From positions 1 to 56,605 of the forward strand of contig NZ_BAUA01000012.1 in assembly GCF_000710915.1 (NCBI RefSeq): a DNA stretch of 56,605 bases, written 5' to 3'. Made by a program: the position numbers and the translations under genes. The notes beneath the pieces are model-generated. The model made no database searches, was not told the DNA's origin, and saw nothing but the letters and a program-made list of their open reading frames with translations. Numbering within the stretch: the stretch's first letter is position 1; each line of letters starts with the position of its first letter. The stretch comes from Nocardia brasiliensis IFM 10847 (lineage in GTDB: Bacteria > Actinomycetota > Actinomycetes > Mycobacteriales > Mycobacteriaceae). This document shows positions 8,120 to 17,844 of the stretch, piece by piece.

Positions 8120-9667
8120 ATGACTGCTACGACAACCGTTGCCGACGTTGCTGATCCCGCGGCCGCGACCCCGTTCGCTCGCTCGCTGGCCCAGATCGAC
8201 TACCTGCTCGATGTCGACCCGGATCGGGCGCGCGAGGAATTCGCCGCCGTCCTGACCCTCGCCTCACCGGCCGAGCGCGAATTCCTCGACCACGCCGCCA
8301 CGATCCTGAGCCAGCACCCCTTCCCGCTCGCGGCCCGCAAGCTGGGCTGGATCGCCAAGAACCGGCCCGAACTCCGGGGCATGGTCACGTATTTGACCGC
8401 CGACACCAACCCCGACCTGTACCGGCCCGCGATGCCCGACCCCACCGAGGTCCCCCTCGAGGCCGCCGAATGGGTGCGCCGCTCCATCCGCGACTACCGC
8501 AACCGCGACCGCTACACCGCCACCTTCAGTGCCGAGACCGACAACGCGCGCACCACACCCGATGCCGTGCTGCGTCGCCGCACCCGCCAGCCCTCCCCGT
8601 ATCTGCGTCACCGCGAACGCGATCAGCGCACCCGCGAGCAACACCAGCGCGACGACGCCGAGTTCGCTCCCTACGCCGCGCGACGGCTCTTCGTCATCGA
8701 GACCGACGCGGACCTCAGCGCACCGGTCCCCCACCCTCGCAAACGCACCGACCTGATGTGGGCTCACGTCCAAGCCGAGCTGTGGGACCGCAGCTATTTC
8801 CTCTATGTCGCCCAGAACTACCTCGAACGCGACCGCGACATACTCGACGCGGCCTCACCGTCGGCTCGACCCAACCCCGACACCGCTCGGATCGGGCGCG
8901 ACGCGGCCCTCGACAACGTTGCGCGCTCGTTCCTCGGTGAGCCCCAGGGCACCGGCTCCGGGCAGCACCGGCAGGCTTACCGTCGCCGGTGGGTCGGCCA
9001 GCCCAAGAAGCTCACGACCGCCGATCAGACACACTTCGCGCTCACCCGCACCGGGCTGCCGCAACCGCGCGACTACGACGAGTACCTGCCCTACACCCAA
9101 CTCGATGAACCCGACGACACCTGGGGCATGGACTACGACCGCGTCGCCCTGACCTCCTACCGAGGCTGGCCATGTGTCGGGTGCTGGATCGACCGCCCCG
9201 ACAGCGACCTGCGCGCCATCCATACCCGTGATGGTCGCCGCGTCAGCGACGACGGGCTGTGCGACATCTGCCGCGCCGACAGCCGCCCCGGCATCCCCGC
9301 GCTGCCGACCCCGTGGGGCCACCACGAGTTCGTCCTCTCGCGCTGCGCCTACATCGCCGCCGCTCATCCTGCCCAGGCGCGCCAGATCCTCGACCGGATC
9401 CGGGCCGCCTCCGCCAACACCGGACCCACCTGGCGCATCATCACCCGCTGGATGGCCATGAACCTCGACGAGCCAACCGTCGAGCGTCGCGCCCCACGGC
9501 GTGCCTCACAACGTCGCCGACGCCCCACCGCGCTCGGGGCCGGGCAGCGTATCGGCCGCTGCGATTCCTGCGCCCGCACCGGCGTCGTCCACTCCGACAA
9601 CTTCTGCACCCAATGCCGCATCGACCTCGGCCTGGTAATCCGGCGCGTCCGCACCGACGCTGCCTGA
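8120..9667 (+). CDS. Zinc-ribbon protein homologous to the relaxase C-terminal region
   Basis: This encodes 515 residues. ATG 8120 is taken, with GTG 8117 an alternative. The N-terminal 100 residues (SPAEREFLDHAATIL, HPFPLAARKLGWIAKNRPE) match relaxase residues about 1475-1530 (LTDEQRDIIERVATIL, YPFINAVARLQWAASRYPE). The second half matches again: DYDRVALTSYRGWPCVGC and DDGLCDICR against DYDRFALRTTRALPCVTC and DDGLCGECR. These CxxC pairs form a probable zinc ribbon, and a second set (CDSC and CTQC) lies near the C terminus. The middle is arginine-rich and probably unstructured. The protein probably binds nucleic acid or relaxase partners. It has its own hairpin-bearing leader. The exact role is unknown. 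Confidence 0.65.
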   Translation: MTATTTVADVADPAAATPFARSLAQIDYLLDVDPDRAREEFAAVLTLASPAEREFLDHAATILSQHPFPLAARKLGWIAKNRPELRGMVTYLTADTNPDLYRPAMPDPTEVPLEAAEWVRRSIRDYRNRDRYTATFSAETDNARTTPDAVLRRRTRQPSPYLRHRERDQRTREQHQRDDAEFAPYAARRLFVIETDADLSAPVPHPRKRTDLMWAHVQAELWDRSYFLYVAQNYLERDRDILDAASPSARPNPDTARIGRDAALDNVARSFLGEPQGTGSGQHRQAYRRRWVGQPKKLTTADQTHFALTRTGLPQPRDYDEYLPYTQLDEPDDTWGMDYDRVALTSYRGWPCVGCWIDRPDSDLRAIHTRDGRRVSDDGLCDICRADSRPGIPALPTPWGHHEFVLSRCAYIAAAHPAQARQILDRIRAASANTGPTWRIITRWMAMNLDEPTVERRAPRRASQRRRRPTALGAGQRIGRCDSCARTGVVHSDNFCTQCRIDLGLVIRRVRTDAA

Positions 9668-9769
9668 TCCAGCTCACCTGATCGCCGGTCCGCCGCGGTG
9701 TCAGCTCCCGCGGCGGACCGGAATCCCACCCTCGCCGCCCGCGCGGCCCATGACCATCGGAGGTTGCAG

Positions 9770-9904
9770 TTGACTGACTTCTTCGCCGACAACTGGGTCT
9801 GGATCATCCTCGTCGTCTGGTTCTCTCTCGTTCCCCTCCACTGCGAGTCCCACTGCGCGCGCTGCTGCCGCGCACCACGCAACGTCGCCTCCCGTCGGCT
9901 ATAA
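9770..9904 (+). CDS. Small single-pass membrane protein (44 aa)
   Basis: A TTG start at 9770 has CGGAGG at 9758-9763 with ideal spacing. The peptide is one hydrophobic segment (WVWIILVVWFSLVPL) flanked by an acidic N terminus and a short cysteine- and arginine-rich tail. An ATG at 9698 would give a longer frame but has no ribosome binding site. It lies between the zinc-ribbon gene and the gene at 9986. Function unknown; small membrane peptides are common on conjugative elements. Confidence 0.45.
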   Translation: MTDFFADNWVWIILVVWFSLVPLHCESHCARCCRAPRNVASRRL

Positions 9905-9985
9905 CGCCGGGCTGCGGCTCGACACCTCCCGCCATCGGCCCCGACCTCCCCGCTCACAACTGCAGTTCCATCCAAGGAGTCCCCG

Positions 9986-11128
9986 ATGACCCCCGCACGC
10001 TTCGATGTGTACCGGCAACGTGGTGTCGCTGTCACGATGTCACTCGTCGACGCCCTCGACGCGCTCGATGCTGCCGTCGGCGACGCGGCCCGCCGCGACG
10101 GAGTACTGCGCGCCACCACCCCGTATCCGGTCTACGCGTGGAGTCTCTACTCCGACAGCGACCTCGGCTACAACCGCGTCACGCCCCATGACATCGACGA
10201 CAACTACGCCTGGGCACAGTTGATCAACGCCCGCTTGCAACGACAGTGGCCAACCGTCGACTTCACCCTTCAGCCTCCCGAGTCCTGGCCCTTCCGCGAG
10301 TGGCGTCCTGACCTGTCTTGGACCGATGGCCCGACCCGCGCCGAAGTCGACATCTTCACCACCGAGATCTACCACCCGGACCGACGCGTCTCTCCACTCT
10401 TCGACCGCCGCCACTACTCACCCACCGCTTGGCGGATTCTCGCCGCCCTCGCCGAGACCAATCCCGACATCGAAGTCCCCCGCCTCGCCGACGGCGACCT
10501 CGACTGGCCCGCCGCTTCTCGCACCCACCCCCACACCCTCGGGCCGATCAGCATCTGCGGCCGCGTCCTCTCGACCCGCACTCCGCAAACCATCACCGAA
10601 ATCCTGCACTGGATAGCGCCAACGGTCGACCTCACCCACACCACACCCGACACCCCAGCACGGATCACCGCCGCCACCCACCAACACACTCCTGCTCAGG
10701 TCCGATTCCAACTCACCGACGGCAGCGCGGCCCTCATCGCCGGATACCTTCACCTCACCCACAACCGCTGGCTCCACCGCGACGACACACTCGCCCGCTG
10801 CCGCGGCCTCGCCGTCGTGCCTACAGACCCCGGCACCGACCCCCAGCGCTCCGAGACCGCGATGGCGCTCATCGAACTCACCGATGATCCCCACCTCATC
10901 GACGTCGCAGCCGATGGCACTGTGACCCGCCGCAACGCAGGCCGCGATGCCGACCCCTGTCCGTCAACCCACTGGATACTTCACCCGATCGAGTACCGAC
11001 CCGGCACCACAAACTACGCCCTCACCCGACAACCGGTCGCCTTGTCCGAGACATCCTTCCCAACACCCGCAGCCATCTCCCACGCGTCGGCGCGTGTGCC
11101 CGCGACCATCGACGCGGTTTACCGGTAG
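9986..11128 (+). CDS. Hypothetical protein (380 aa)
   Basis: ATG 9986 follows CCAAGGAGT at 9972-9980. It is soluble, with many W, D, T and P residues. Segments such as PYPVYAWSLYSDSDLGYNRVT and the later YLHLTHNRWLHRDDTLARCRGLAVV suggest a globular mixed fold, but I see no recognisable catalytic or nucleotide-binding motif, signal peptide or cysteine pair. It is the last gene before the relaxase, separated from it by 350 bases with no gene. I do not recognise the family. Confidence 0.6.
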   Translation: MTPARFDVYRQRGVAVTMSLVDALDALDAAVGDAARRDGVLRATTPYPVYAWSLYSDSDLGYNRVTPHDIDDNYAWAQLINARLQRQWPTVDFTLQPPESWPFREWRPDLSWTDGPTRAEVDIFTTEIYHPDRRVSPLFDRRHYSPTAWRILAALAETNPDIEVPRLADGDLDWPAASRTHPHTLGPISICGRVLSTRTPQTITEILHWIAPTVDLTHTTPDTPARITAATHQHTPAQVRFQLTDGSAALIAGYLHLTHNRWLHRDDTLARCRGLAVVPTDPGTDPQRSETAMALIELTDDPHLIDVAADGTVTRRNAGRDADPCPSTHWILHPIEYRPGTTNYALTRQPVALSETSFPTPAAISHASARVPATIDAVYR

Positions 11129-11373
11129 CCGTGCACCGCCGCATCGACACCACCGAACCGACTCGCCGCCCCGCCCCGTTCGTCGATCCCGCGAGTGTCA
11201 GGCTCTTCCCCAGCCCCCGCGCACCCATCGCCTGCGCATCTCCGCCTTCACCGCACCAATCCAACCCCCGCACCACCCACCTCAACCCGCCATCGCACCC
11301 TCCTCTTCTTCCATCCTCCCCCGCACCCCCTCACCACCCCATCCACTCCTATTCCCGCAAGCAGACCTCTTGC

Positions 11374-11449
11374 ATCCAGGATAACGATTCGATAACAACC
11401 AGGGAGTTTGGTGGATTTGACACTATCGAGATGGGTCCGACGCCTGGAT
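11374..11449 (+). other. Candidate oriT region upstream of the relaxase
   Basis: The 350 bases before the relaxase contain no gene: 11129-11340 is C-rich and low in complexity, and 11370-11460 is clearly less GC-rich than its surroundings. Here atccagg (11374-11380) and cctggat (11443-11449) form a widely spaced inverted repeat around ataacgattcgataacaacc. Relaxase genes often sit beside their nic site, and local AT-richness plus inverted repeats fits an origin of transfer. It may equally be the relaxase promoter and autoregulatory region. No nic consensus was recognised. Confidence 0.35.
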
Positions 11450-11479
11450 TAATTCGAGTCCGGGGTGCTTGCTGGAGGT

Positions 11480-14400
11480 ATGACCGCGACGATTCATAAG
11501 GTCGCGGCTGGCAATGGGTATGAATATTATCTCCGTAATGTCGCCGCGAACGATGACTCTTCTCGTGGCCGTTCCAGCCTCGCCGACTATTACTCCGCGC
11601 ATGGGGAAGCTCCGGGCCGCTGGCACGGCTCCGGTTTGGCCGCGCTAGGGCTCCACACGGGCGATGAGGTCACCGAAGAACAGATGAAATTCCTGTTCGG
11701 GCTGGGCCTTCATCCGAACGCTGATGCGATCGAGGACCGGGTCTATGACGAGCAGATCCGCCTTGGTGCCAAACACAAAGATGCCGCCCGCGCCGCCGAA
11801 AAGGCGGGTCGCTTAGGTCAGCCTTACCGGCTGTATTCCGACGTTTCTGAGTTCAGGAAACGGTGCGCCCGAGCGTTCACGGAGCACAACAAGGCGCACG
11901 AACATCACCCGGATGACGCAATTTCCGAGTCGGATCGAGCGCGGATTCGGACCCATGTCGCGTTCGATATGTTCACCGAAGAGTACGGTCGGCCGCCGGT
12001 TGATGCTCGGGAATTGTCGGGGTGGGTGGCGAAGAACTCGCGTCCCAATACCACTGCGGTCGCGGGTTTCGATATCACTTTCTCGCCGGTGAAGTCGGTG
12101 TCGGTGCTGTGGGCGGTGGCGCCACGTGCGGTGTCTGAGAAGATCGAGGCCGCCCACCATGCCGCAGTCGAGGACGCGTTGGGGTGGCTGGAGCAGCACG
12201 GGATCTTCACCCGGCTCGGTCGCAACGGGGTGCGCCATGTCGACGTGGAGGGCATCGTCGCCGCTGTCTTCTCCCATCGTGATAGTCGCGCCGGTGACGC
12301 TGATCTGCACACTCACGTGCTGATGGCCAATCGGGTCCGCACGCTCGATGGCAAGTGGCGCACTCTCGACGGCGCGACTATCTACGCGAGTTTGGTGACG
12401 GTCTCGGAGATCTACAACACCCGCCTCGAACACCACTGCGAGCACATGGCCGGCCTGGAGTTCGCTGAACGCCCCGGCCTAGACCCCGCCAAGCGCCCGA
12501 TCCGCGAGATCGTCGGTATCCCAGCGGAGCTGATCAGCGCGTGGTCGCGGCGCGATAGTGCGATCAACGCTCGGCTCGGGCAGCTCGCCGCGGCGTTCCA
12601 AACCCGTCACGGGCGTGAGCCCACAGCGAAGGAAATCTTCGACCTGGCCGAGGCCGCCACCTTGCAGACCCGTCCGATCAAACATCTGTTGCGCTCACTC
12701 GCCGAGCAACGCCGCACGTGGCGGGCCGAAGCCGCGCAGCTGCTCGGTGGCCGCGACGCGTTGGCGCGCATGGTGAGCGCGGCGTTGAATCCGACCCCGA
12801 TTCCTCGTGCGACGGTCACCGAGGAGTGGATCACCCGAACCGCCGAACGGGTGATCGAGGTGGTGTCCGAGCATCGCGCGACCTGGCAGGCGGCGAATCT
12901 CCGCGCGGAAATCGAACGCCAACTCCGCGGCCAGGTGGCCGGCGAGGAGTGGGAACGCGTCGCCGAAGCGATCTTGGCCGAGGCCATCTCCCCGGCACAC
13001 GCCATCCGCCTCGACGATCCGGACCTCGCCGATCACCCCGAACTCCGCACGGTCCCGACCGTGTTGCAGCGTCGCGACGGCGCCAGCGTCTACTCCTCGG
13101 CGCTGTCGCAGCGCTACACCAGTGCGCGCACGTTGAGGGTCGAGGCGCAGCTGATCGAGATGGCCGTCCAGCCCGGTGCACGCCAGCTGCCGCCCGAGTT
13201 CGTTGTGGCGGCGGTGCGCGACTACAACACCGCCCATCCTGATCAGACGCTCAATGCTGGGCAGATCAGCGTTATCGAGGGATTCGCCGCATCGAGTTTG
13301 CGGGTCCGCACGACCAACGCGCCCGCCGGATCAGGCAAGACCACCGCGATGGCCGTGCTCGCCGATGCCTGGCAGCGCAGCGGCGGGCAAGTCCTCGGAC
13401 TCGCCCCGACCGCCGCGGCTGCCGCGGTGCTCGGAGAGTCGATCCACGTGCGCGTCGAGACCGTCGACAAGGTCCTCGATGTCCTGAGCAACCACACACC
13501 AAGCCCCGACAACATCCTTGTCGACCGCGAATTCCCGCCGCCGTTACCGCAATGGATCCTCGATATCAGCTCCGAGACGTTGGTGATCGTCGACGAGCAC
13601 GTCAAAATCGGCAACCGTAAACGTCTTCGCCTACTCAAGTTTCTGGCCGATCGCGGTGCCACGATCCGCTGCCTCGGCGATTCCCGCCAGCTCGCGGCGA
13701 TCGAAGCCGGCGGCGTCGACGCCGACATGGATGCCGCCGCTCCCGAACCACTCACCCTGACCCACGTCGTCCGGTTCGATTCCACTGCCGAAGCCACGGC
13801 GAGTCTGCAACTGCGCGAGGGCGATCCGACCGCGCTGGGCTGGTATCTGGACAACGGCCGCATCCACGCCGGTCATCAAGGAGCTACCCACGACGACGCG
13901 TTCACCGCCTGGAGCGTCGATCATCTCGCCGGCCGCGACACCATCATGCTGGCCGCCAACCACGCCGTGGTCAGCGCGCTCAACGCGCGGGCGCGCGCCG
14001 AGCGCCTCGCCCGCAGCGGCACCGAGACCGGGCCGTGTTGTCTTCTGATCGATGACAACCTGGCCTCGGTCGGAGACACGATCCGCACGCGCCGCAACGA
14101 TCCGCGGTTGCGTGTGGGTGCACGAGATTGGGTGCGCAACGGTTATGCCTGGACCGTCGCCGCCGTCCACGAGGACGAAAGTCTCACCGCCGTCCATCTA
14201 CGATCCGGTGGCGAAACCGGCGCCAGTGTGTGGCTTCCCGCCGACTATGTCAGCGAACATGTGCGCCTCGGGTACGCGACAACGATCGATTCCGCGCAAG
14301 GAATCACCGCCGACACCTGCCACGTCGCGCTCACCGGAAACGAGTCACTGCAACAGCTTTACGTCGCGCTCACCCGCGGAATCTACGCCAATCATGTGTA

Positions 14401-17400
14401 CGTGCCGACCGCGTTGGATGGTTCGGAAGGCTCGTTCTGGTCCGAACCGGCGGTCTATCCGCGCACCGCGGTGGAGATCCTGTGCCGCGTTCTCGGCCGC
14501 GACGGCGTCCAGAAATCGGCGCACACCATGCTGCGCGACGCGCTGGATCCGTATCAACGCCTCGCGCGCGCACTCGATGTCTACCTCGACGCGATTGGCC
14601 TCGCCGCCGAAAACGCCCTCGGCCCCGACGCTCTCGAACGTCTCGACGCCGACGCCGACACCGTCGTTGCCCACCTCACCGACTGTCCCGCCTACCCGGT
14701 CCTGCGCCAGCACTTGGCCACCATCGCGCTGTCGGGCCGCGACCCGATCACCGCACTGCGTGACGCCGCGAACGAACGCGAACTCGCCACCGCCGATGAC
14801 GTTGCCGCCGTGCTGGACTGGCGCCTGGATTCCACCGGCAAGCACTCCGCCGGCTCCGGGCCGTTGCCGTGGGCCACCGGGATACCCGACGGACTACGTC
14901 ACGACCACGACGGCACCCAGCTCGTTGCTCGCGCGCAGATCGTCACCGACCTTGCCCAGCAGATCCGCACCGACGCCCGCACCTGGACACCCGCGACCGC
15001 GCCGCGGTGGGCGCGACCGCTCATCGCTGTGGCTCCCTCGTTGGTCGAAGAGCTCGCGTTCTGGCGCGCCTCGCTCAACGTTGATGAGCGCGACATGCGC
15101 CCGACCGGGCGCCCCCGCTACAGCGTCCTCGAACGCGAACATCAGAAACTGCTCGATACACGCGTAACCGCGGCGCTCGGCGACCAGCACAACCCAGCCA
15201 ATCGATGGGCACCGGCCGTCGAACAGATCGAGGCGCGCATAGTGGCCGACCCGTGGTGGCCGATCATCGCCGACAAAATCGAAGTCGCCTCCCGGGCCGG
15301 CATCGACATCGCCACCCGCCTCGCCGAGGCCGCACCCACCCGGCCGCTACCCGACGAGATGCCCGCCGCCGCGCTCTGGTCACGCCTGGACCTCGAACCC
15401 TCCGCCCTCGACACCCCGACCGGTCACACCCTGCGCCCGGACTGGATCCCCAACCTGCACACCGTCCTCGGCGAACCCACCGCCGAACAGATCATCGCCG
15501 ACCCCGCATGGCCCCGCCTCGTCGCCGCGATCGACCGCACCCTCGGCCACGACTGGACACCCCAAGACCTGCTCAGCACCGCCTACGAGCTCATCCTCAG
15601 CGCCCAACCCGAGGACGCACCCGCACTACGCCCCGACCAACTCGCCCTCGCCCTCGCCTGGCGTATCGACGCCCTCCGCCACGATCACACCGACCCCCAA
15701 CCCACCAACATCGCGGACTCGACCATGAACCCACACGACCCGACATCATCCACAGCGCACCCCGACCACACCGCCGAACGCTCGCCCGGCGGCCCGCCGA
15801 TGCCTTCGCCGGCCGCCGATGCGCCACCGGCGATGTCGGACCAGATTGCTGGCGTCGCGGCGCTGCTCGGGACCGGCGATACGCGAGCGGCCCGCCGCGC
15901 CTTCGCCGCGTTCACCCGCAATCTGACCGACGAGCAACGCGACATCATCGAACGCGTCGCCACCATCCTGCACCGGTATCCGTTCATCAACGCCGTAGCT
16001 CGCTTGCAGTGGGCGGCAAGTCGATACCCCGAACACCGCGACCTCATCAACGCATGCACCCCCGCCGACGACCCCCGCACGTACCAGCCAACGGTCCTGC
16101 ACCCCACACACCGGCCACCGCGCGACCACCGCGACGTCCCCGCCCACGACCATCGCGGCCACACCGACCCGACCCGGACCCGGCCGCTCGCCTCCGACGC
16201 CGAAGTCGTTGCCGCCCACCAGCACCAGGACTACCTCGACACCTACGGCAACGTCGACGACGACCCCGGCCACGGTGAAGACCAGCAGCAATGGCCGATA
16301 CCTCGCGGCGTCGTCCATCACTACTACGTCGCCAAGGAACATCGAGATCTTCTCCCCCACCAACCCCGATATCCCGAAGGCGACCCGGACTACGACCGGT
16401 TCGCCCTCCGCACCACCCGAGCACTACCGTGCGTGACCTGCGGGATCGAGCGCGCCGTCAACGACACCCTCCCCAAACCTCCCCGCCGAAGCGACGACGG
16501 CCTCTGCGGAGAATGCCGCGACAACAACGCGACACCGATCCCCGACCACCACCCCAACGACCACATCCGCGCACGCTGCCACCACCTCGCCGCCACACAC
16601 CCACCCGACACGCTGCGCGGTCTACTACGCCGCGACTGGCACGCCGCCCGCACCCTCGCCGAACGCCTCGCCATCAGCTCCTGGGCCGAAACCCAGCTCC
16701 CACCCGAGCCCACACAACCCGACACCTCCCCCGACCCGGTCGAGCAGAACCCGCTCACCTTGCTCGACGACACCCAGATTCAGCGTCAGATCGCCGACCT
16801 CGAACTCCGTATACCTCTCGTCGACGACGACAACGCTCTGTACGGCCCTGCCCCAGAATCGCACGACGTCGACACCGAGTCCGCGGACATGCTTCACCGC
16901 CACCGCACCGCGCAGGAAGCGATCCGGACCGCCCGCGCCGCCGAGAACGCACTCGAACAAGCTGTGCGCGACCTGCACGCCCTCACCACCGAAATCGAGG
17001 AAGCCCGTACCCGTCTGGACGCAATCCCTGGATACCGCCGCGGCGCACGCCGCGACCTGCAGGCCGACATCGAGGCCCTGCTGGCCCAGCAGGCTGACGC
17101 CATCCGAACGCGAGAAACGGCGCGCACTACCGCACGCACTGCACAACGAGAGGCAACCCTCCACGCCGGCACAGCCGACCACTGGGACCGAGTCCTGGTC
17201 AGCCCACCCCCAGAACGCACTGAGCATCGCCCCGTCCCGGCTCCCGACTCGAACGCCGATCGACAAGACCAGATCGATGACTACCGGGACCAGATCGCGC
17301 GACTCCGCACCGAGCAACAACGCCGCACCGACCGGCGACCCGACGAACAACCACAGCAAGCCACCCCTCAAGAAGACACTGCGCCCGATCTCGCCGAGTC

Positions 17401-17440
17401 ATCATTTCCGCTGGAGCCTGAGGATGGCATGGGTCTTTAG
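11480..17440 (+). CDS. MobF-type conjugative relaxase-helicase (TraA/TrwC family)
   Basis: This encodes about 1986 residues. ATG 11480 gives the family-like MTATIHKV start, but GGAGG is only one base upstream; GTG 11465 adds five residues. Residues 1 to about 330 are the TrwC relaxase: tyrosines in GYEYYLRNV and DYYSAHGE are nicking candidates, and His266, His277 and His279 (HRD and LHTH) are the metal triad. Residues about 590-985 are a RecD/UvrD-like helicase: Walker A GSGKT at 617-621, Asp705-Glu706, QLAAIEAGG, and ALTRG at 963-967. The usual DEAGMAG motif II reads DEHVKIG. Residues about 1460-1740 match the gene at 8120, including the zinc-ribbon cysteines 1651, 1654, 1676 and 1679. A coiled coil (about 1800-1900) and an acidic tail ending EPEDGMGL follow. 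It nicks oriT, stays bound to the strand and unwinds it for transfer. Confidence 0.92.
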   Translation: MTATIHKVAAGNGYEYYLRNVAANDDSSRGRSSLADYYSAHGEAPGRWHGSGLAALGLHTGDEVTEEQMKFLFGLGLHPNADAIEDRVYDEQIRLGAKHKDAARAAEKAGRLGQPYRLYSDVSEFRKRCARAFTEHNKAHEHHPDDAISESDRARIRTHVAFDMFTEEYGRPPVDARELSGWVAKNSRPNTTAVAGFDITFSPVKSVSVLWAVAPRAVSEKIEAAHHAAVEDALGWLEQHGIFTRLGRNGVRHVDVEGIVAAVFSHRDSRAGDADLHTHVLMANRVRTLDGKWRTLDGATIYASLVTVSEIYNTRLEHHCEHMAGLEFAERPGLDPAKRPIREIVGIPAELISAWSRRDSAINARLGQLAAAFQTRHGREPTAKEIFDLAEAATLQTRPIKHLLRSLAEQRRTWRAEAAQLLGGRDALARMVSAALNPTPIPRATVTEEWITRTAERVIEVVSEHRATWQAANLRAEIERQLRGQVAGEEWERVAEAILAEAISPAHAIRLDDPDLADHPELRTVPTVLQRRDGASVYSSALSQRYTSARTLRVEAQLIEMAVQPGARQLPPEFVVAAVRDYNTAHPDQTLNAGQISVIEGFAASSLRVRTTNAPAGSGKTTAMAVLADAWQRSGGQVLGLAPTAAAAAVLGESIHVRVETVDKVLDVLSNHTPSPDNILVDREFPPPLPQWILDISSETLVIVDEHVKIGNRKRLRLLKFLADRGATIRCLGDSRQLAAIEAGGVDADMDAAAPEPLTLTHVVRFDSTAEATASLQLREGDPTALGWYLDNGRIHAGHQGATHDDAFTAWSVDHLAGRDTIMLAANHAVVSALNARARAERLARSGTETGPCCLLIDDNLASVGDTIRTRRNDPRLRVGARDWVRNGYAWTVAAVHEDESLTAVHLRSGGETGASVWLPADYVSEHVRLGYATTIDSAQGITADTCHVALTGNESLQQLYVALTRGIYANHVYVPTALDGSEGSFWSEPAVYPRTAVEILCRVLGRDGVQKSAHTMLRDALDPYQRLARALDVYLDAIGLAAENALGPDALERLDADADTVVAHLTDCPAYPVLRQHLATIALSGRDPITALRDAANERELATADDVAAVLDWRLDSTGKHSAGSGPLPWATGIPDGLRHDHDGTQLVARAQIVTDLAQQIRTDARTWTPATAPRWARPLIAVAPSLVEELAFWRASLNVDERDMRPTGRPRYSVLEREHQKLLDTRVTAALGDQHNPANRWAPAVEQIEARIVADPWWPIIADKIEVASRAGIDIATRLAEAAPTRPLPDEMPAAALWSRLDLEPSALDTPTGHTLRPDWIPNLHTVLGEPTAEQIIADPAWPRLVAAIDRTLGHDWTPQDLLSTAYELILSAQPEDAPALRPDQLALALAWRIDALRHDHTDPQPTNIADSTMNPHDPTSSTAHPDHTAERSPGGPPMPSPAADAPPAMSDQIAGVAALLGTGDTRAARRAFAAFTRNLTDEQRDIIERVATILHRYPFINAVARLQWAASRYPEHRDLINACTPADDPRTYQPTVLHPTHRPPRDHRDVPAHDHRGHTDPTRTRPLASDAEVVAAHQHQDYLDTYGNVDDDPGHGEDQQQWPIPRGVVHHYYVAKEHRDLLPHQPRYPEGDPDYDRFALRTTRALPCVTCGIERAVNDTLPKPPRRSDDGLCGECRDNNATPIPDHHPNDHIRARCHHLAATHPPDTLRGLLRRDWHAARTLAERLAISSWAETQLPPEPTQPDTSPDPVEQNPLTLLDDTQIQRQIADLELRIPLVDDDNALYGPAPESHDVDTESADMLHRHRTAQEAIRTARAAENALEQAVRDLHALTTEIEEARTRLDAIPGYRRGARRDLQADIEALLAQQADAIRTRETARTTARTAQREATLHAGTADHWDRVLVSPPPERTEHRPVPAPDSNADRQDQIDDYRDQIARLRTEQQRRTDRRPDEQPQQATPQEDTAPDLAESSFPLEPEDGMGL

Positions 17441-17844
17441 CATGCCCAGCTGATCTGCGGCCGCCTAAGGCATAACGATTTGCTCGACAGCCCGCGACTG
17501 CCAGCAGGCGCCTGCAACCTGTAATTGGCCGCCGCGTCGGCGGCCCAACTGCGAACCTCGGAGACCTCGGACACGACCACCACCATGCACCCACTCATGC
17601 CACGCTCAACTCGGACAAATTCACGACCGCCGGCCTGGAGAGATGGTGTCCGCCGGGGCCGGAACCAGACTGGCCACCCCTCAGATTTCCCAATGAGCAG
17701 CCTCGCCGCAATCACGAGATACCGGCAATGCTCGGCTGCGATGAGCATTGTTGGCGCGCCTGGCCACCATGCGCGTTGCGGGACAACCAAATAGACTTCG
17801 AGGGAATCCAGCAGTGGTATCGCTGCTGCCGAAGAAGGACCTCG
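17441..17844. other. Intergenic stretch without a supported gene
   Basis: I see no credible gene in these 400 bases. Short open frames are proline-, arginine- or threonine-rich and lack ribosome binding sites. The region marks the change from the relaxase block to the accessory region and presumably holds the promoter of the methyltransferase at 17845. Confidence 0.5.
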
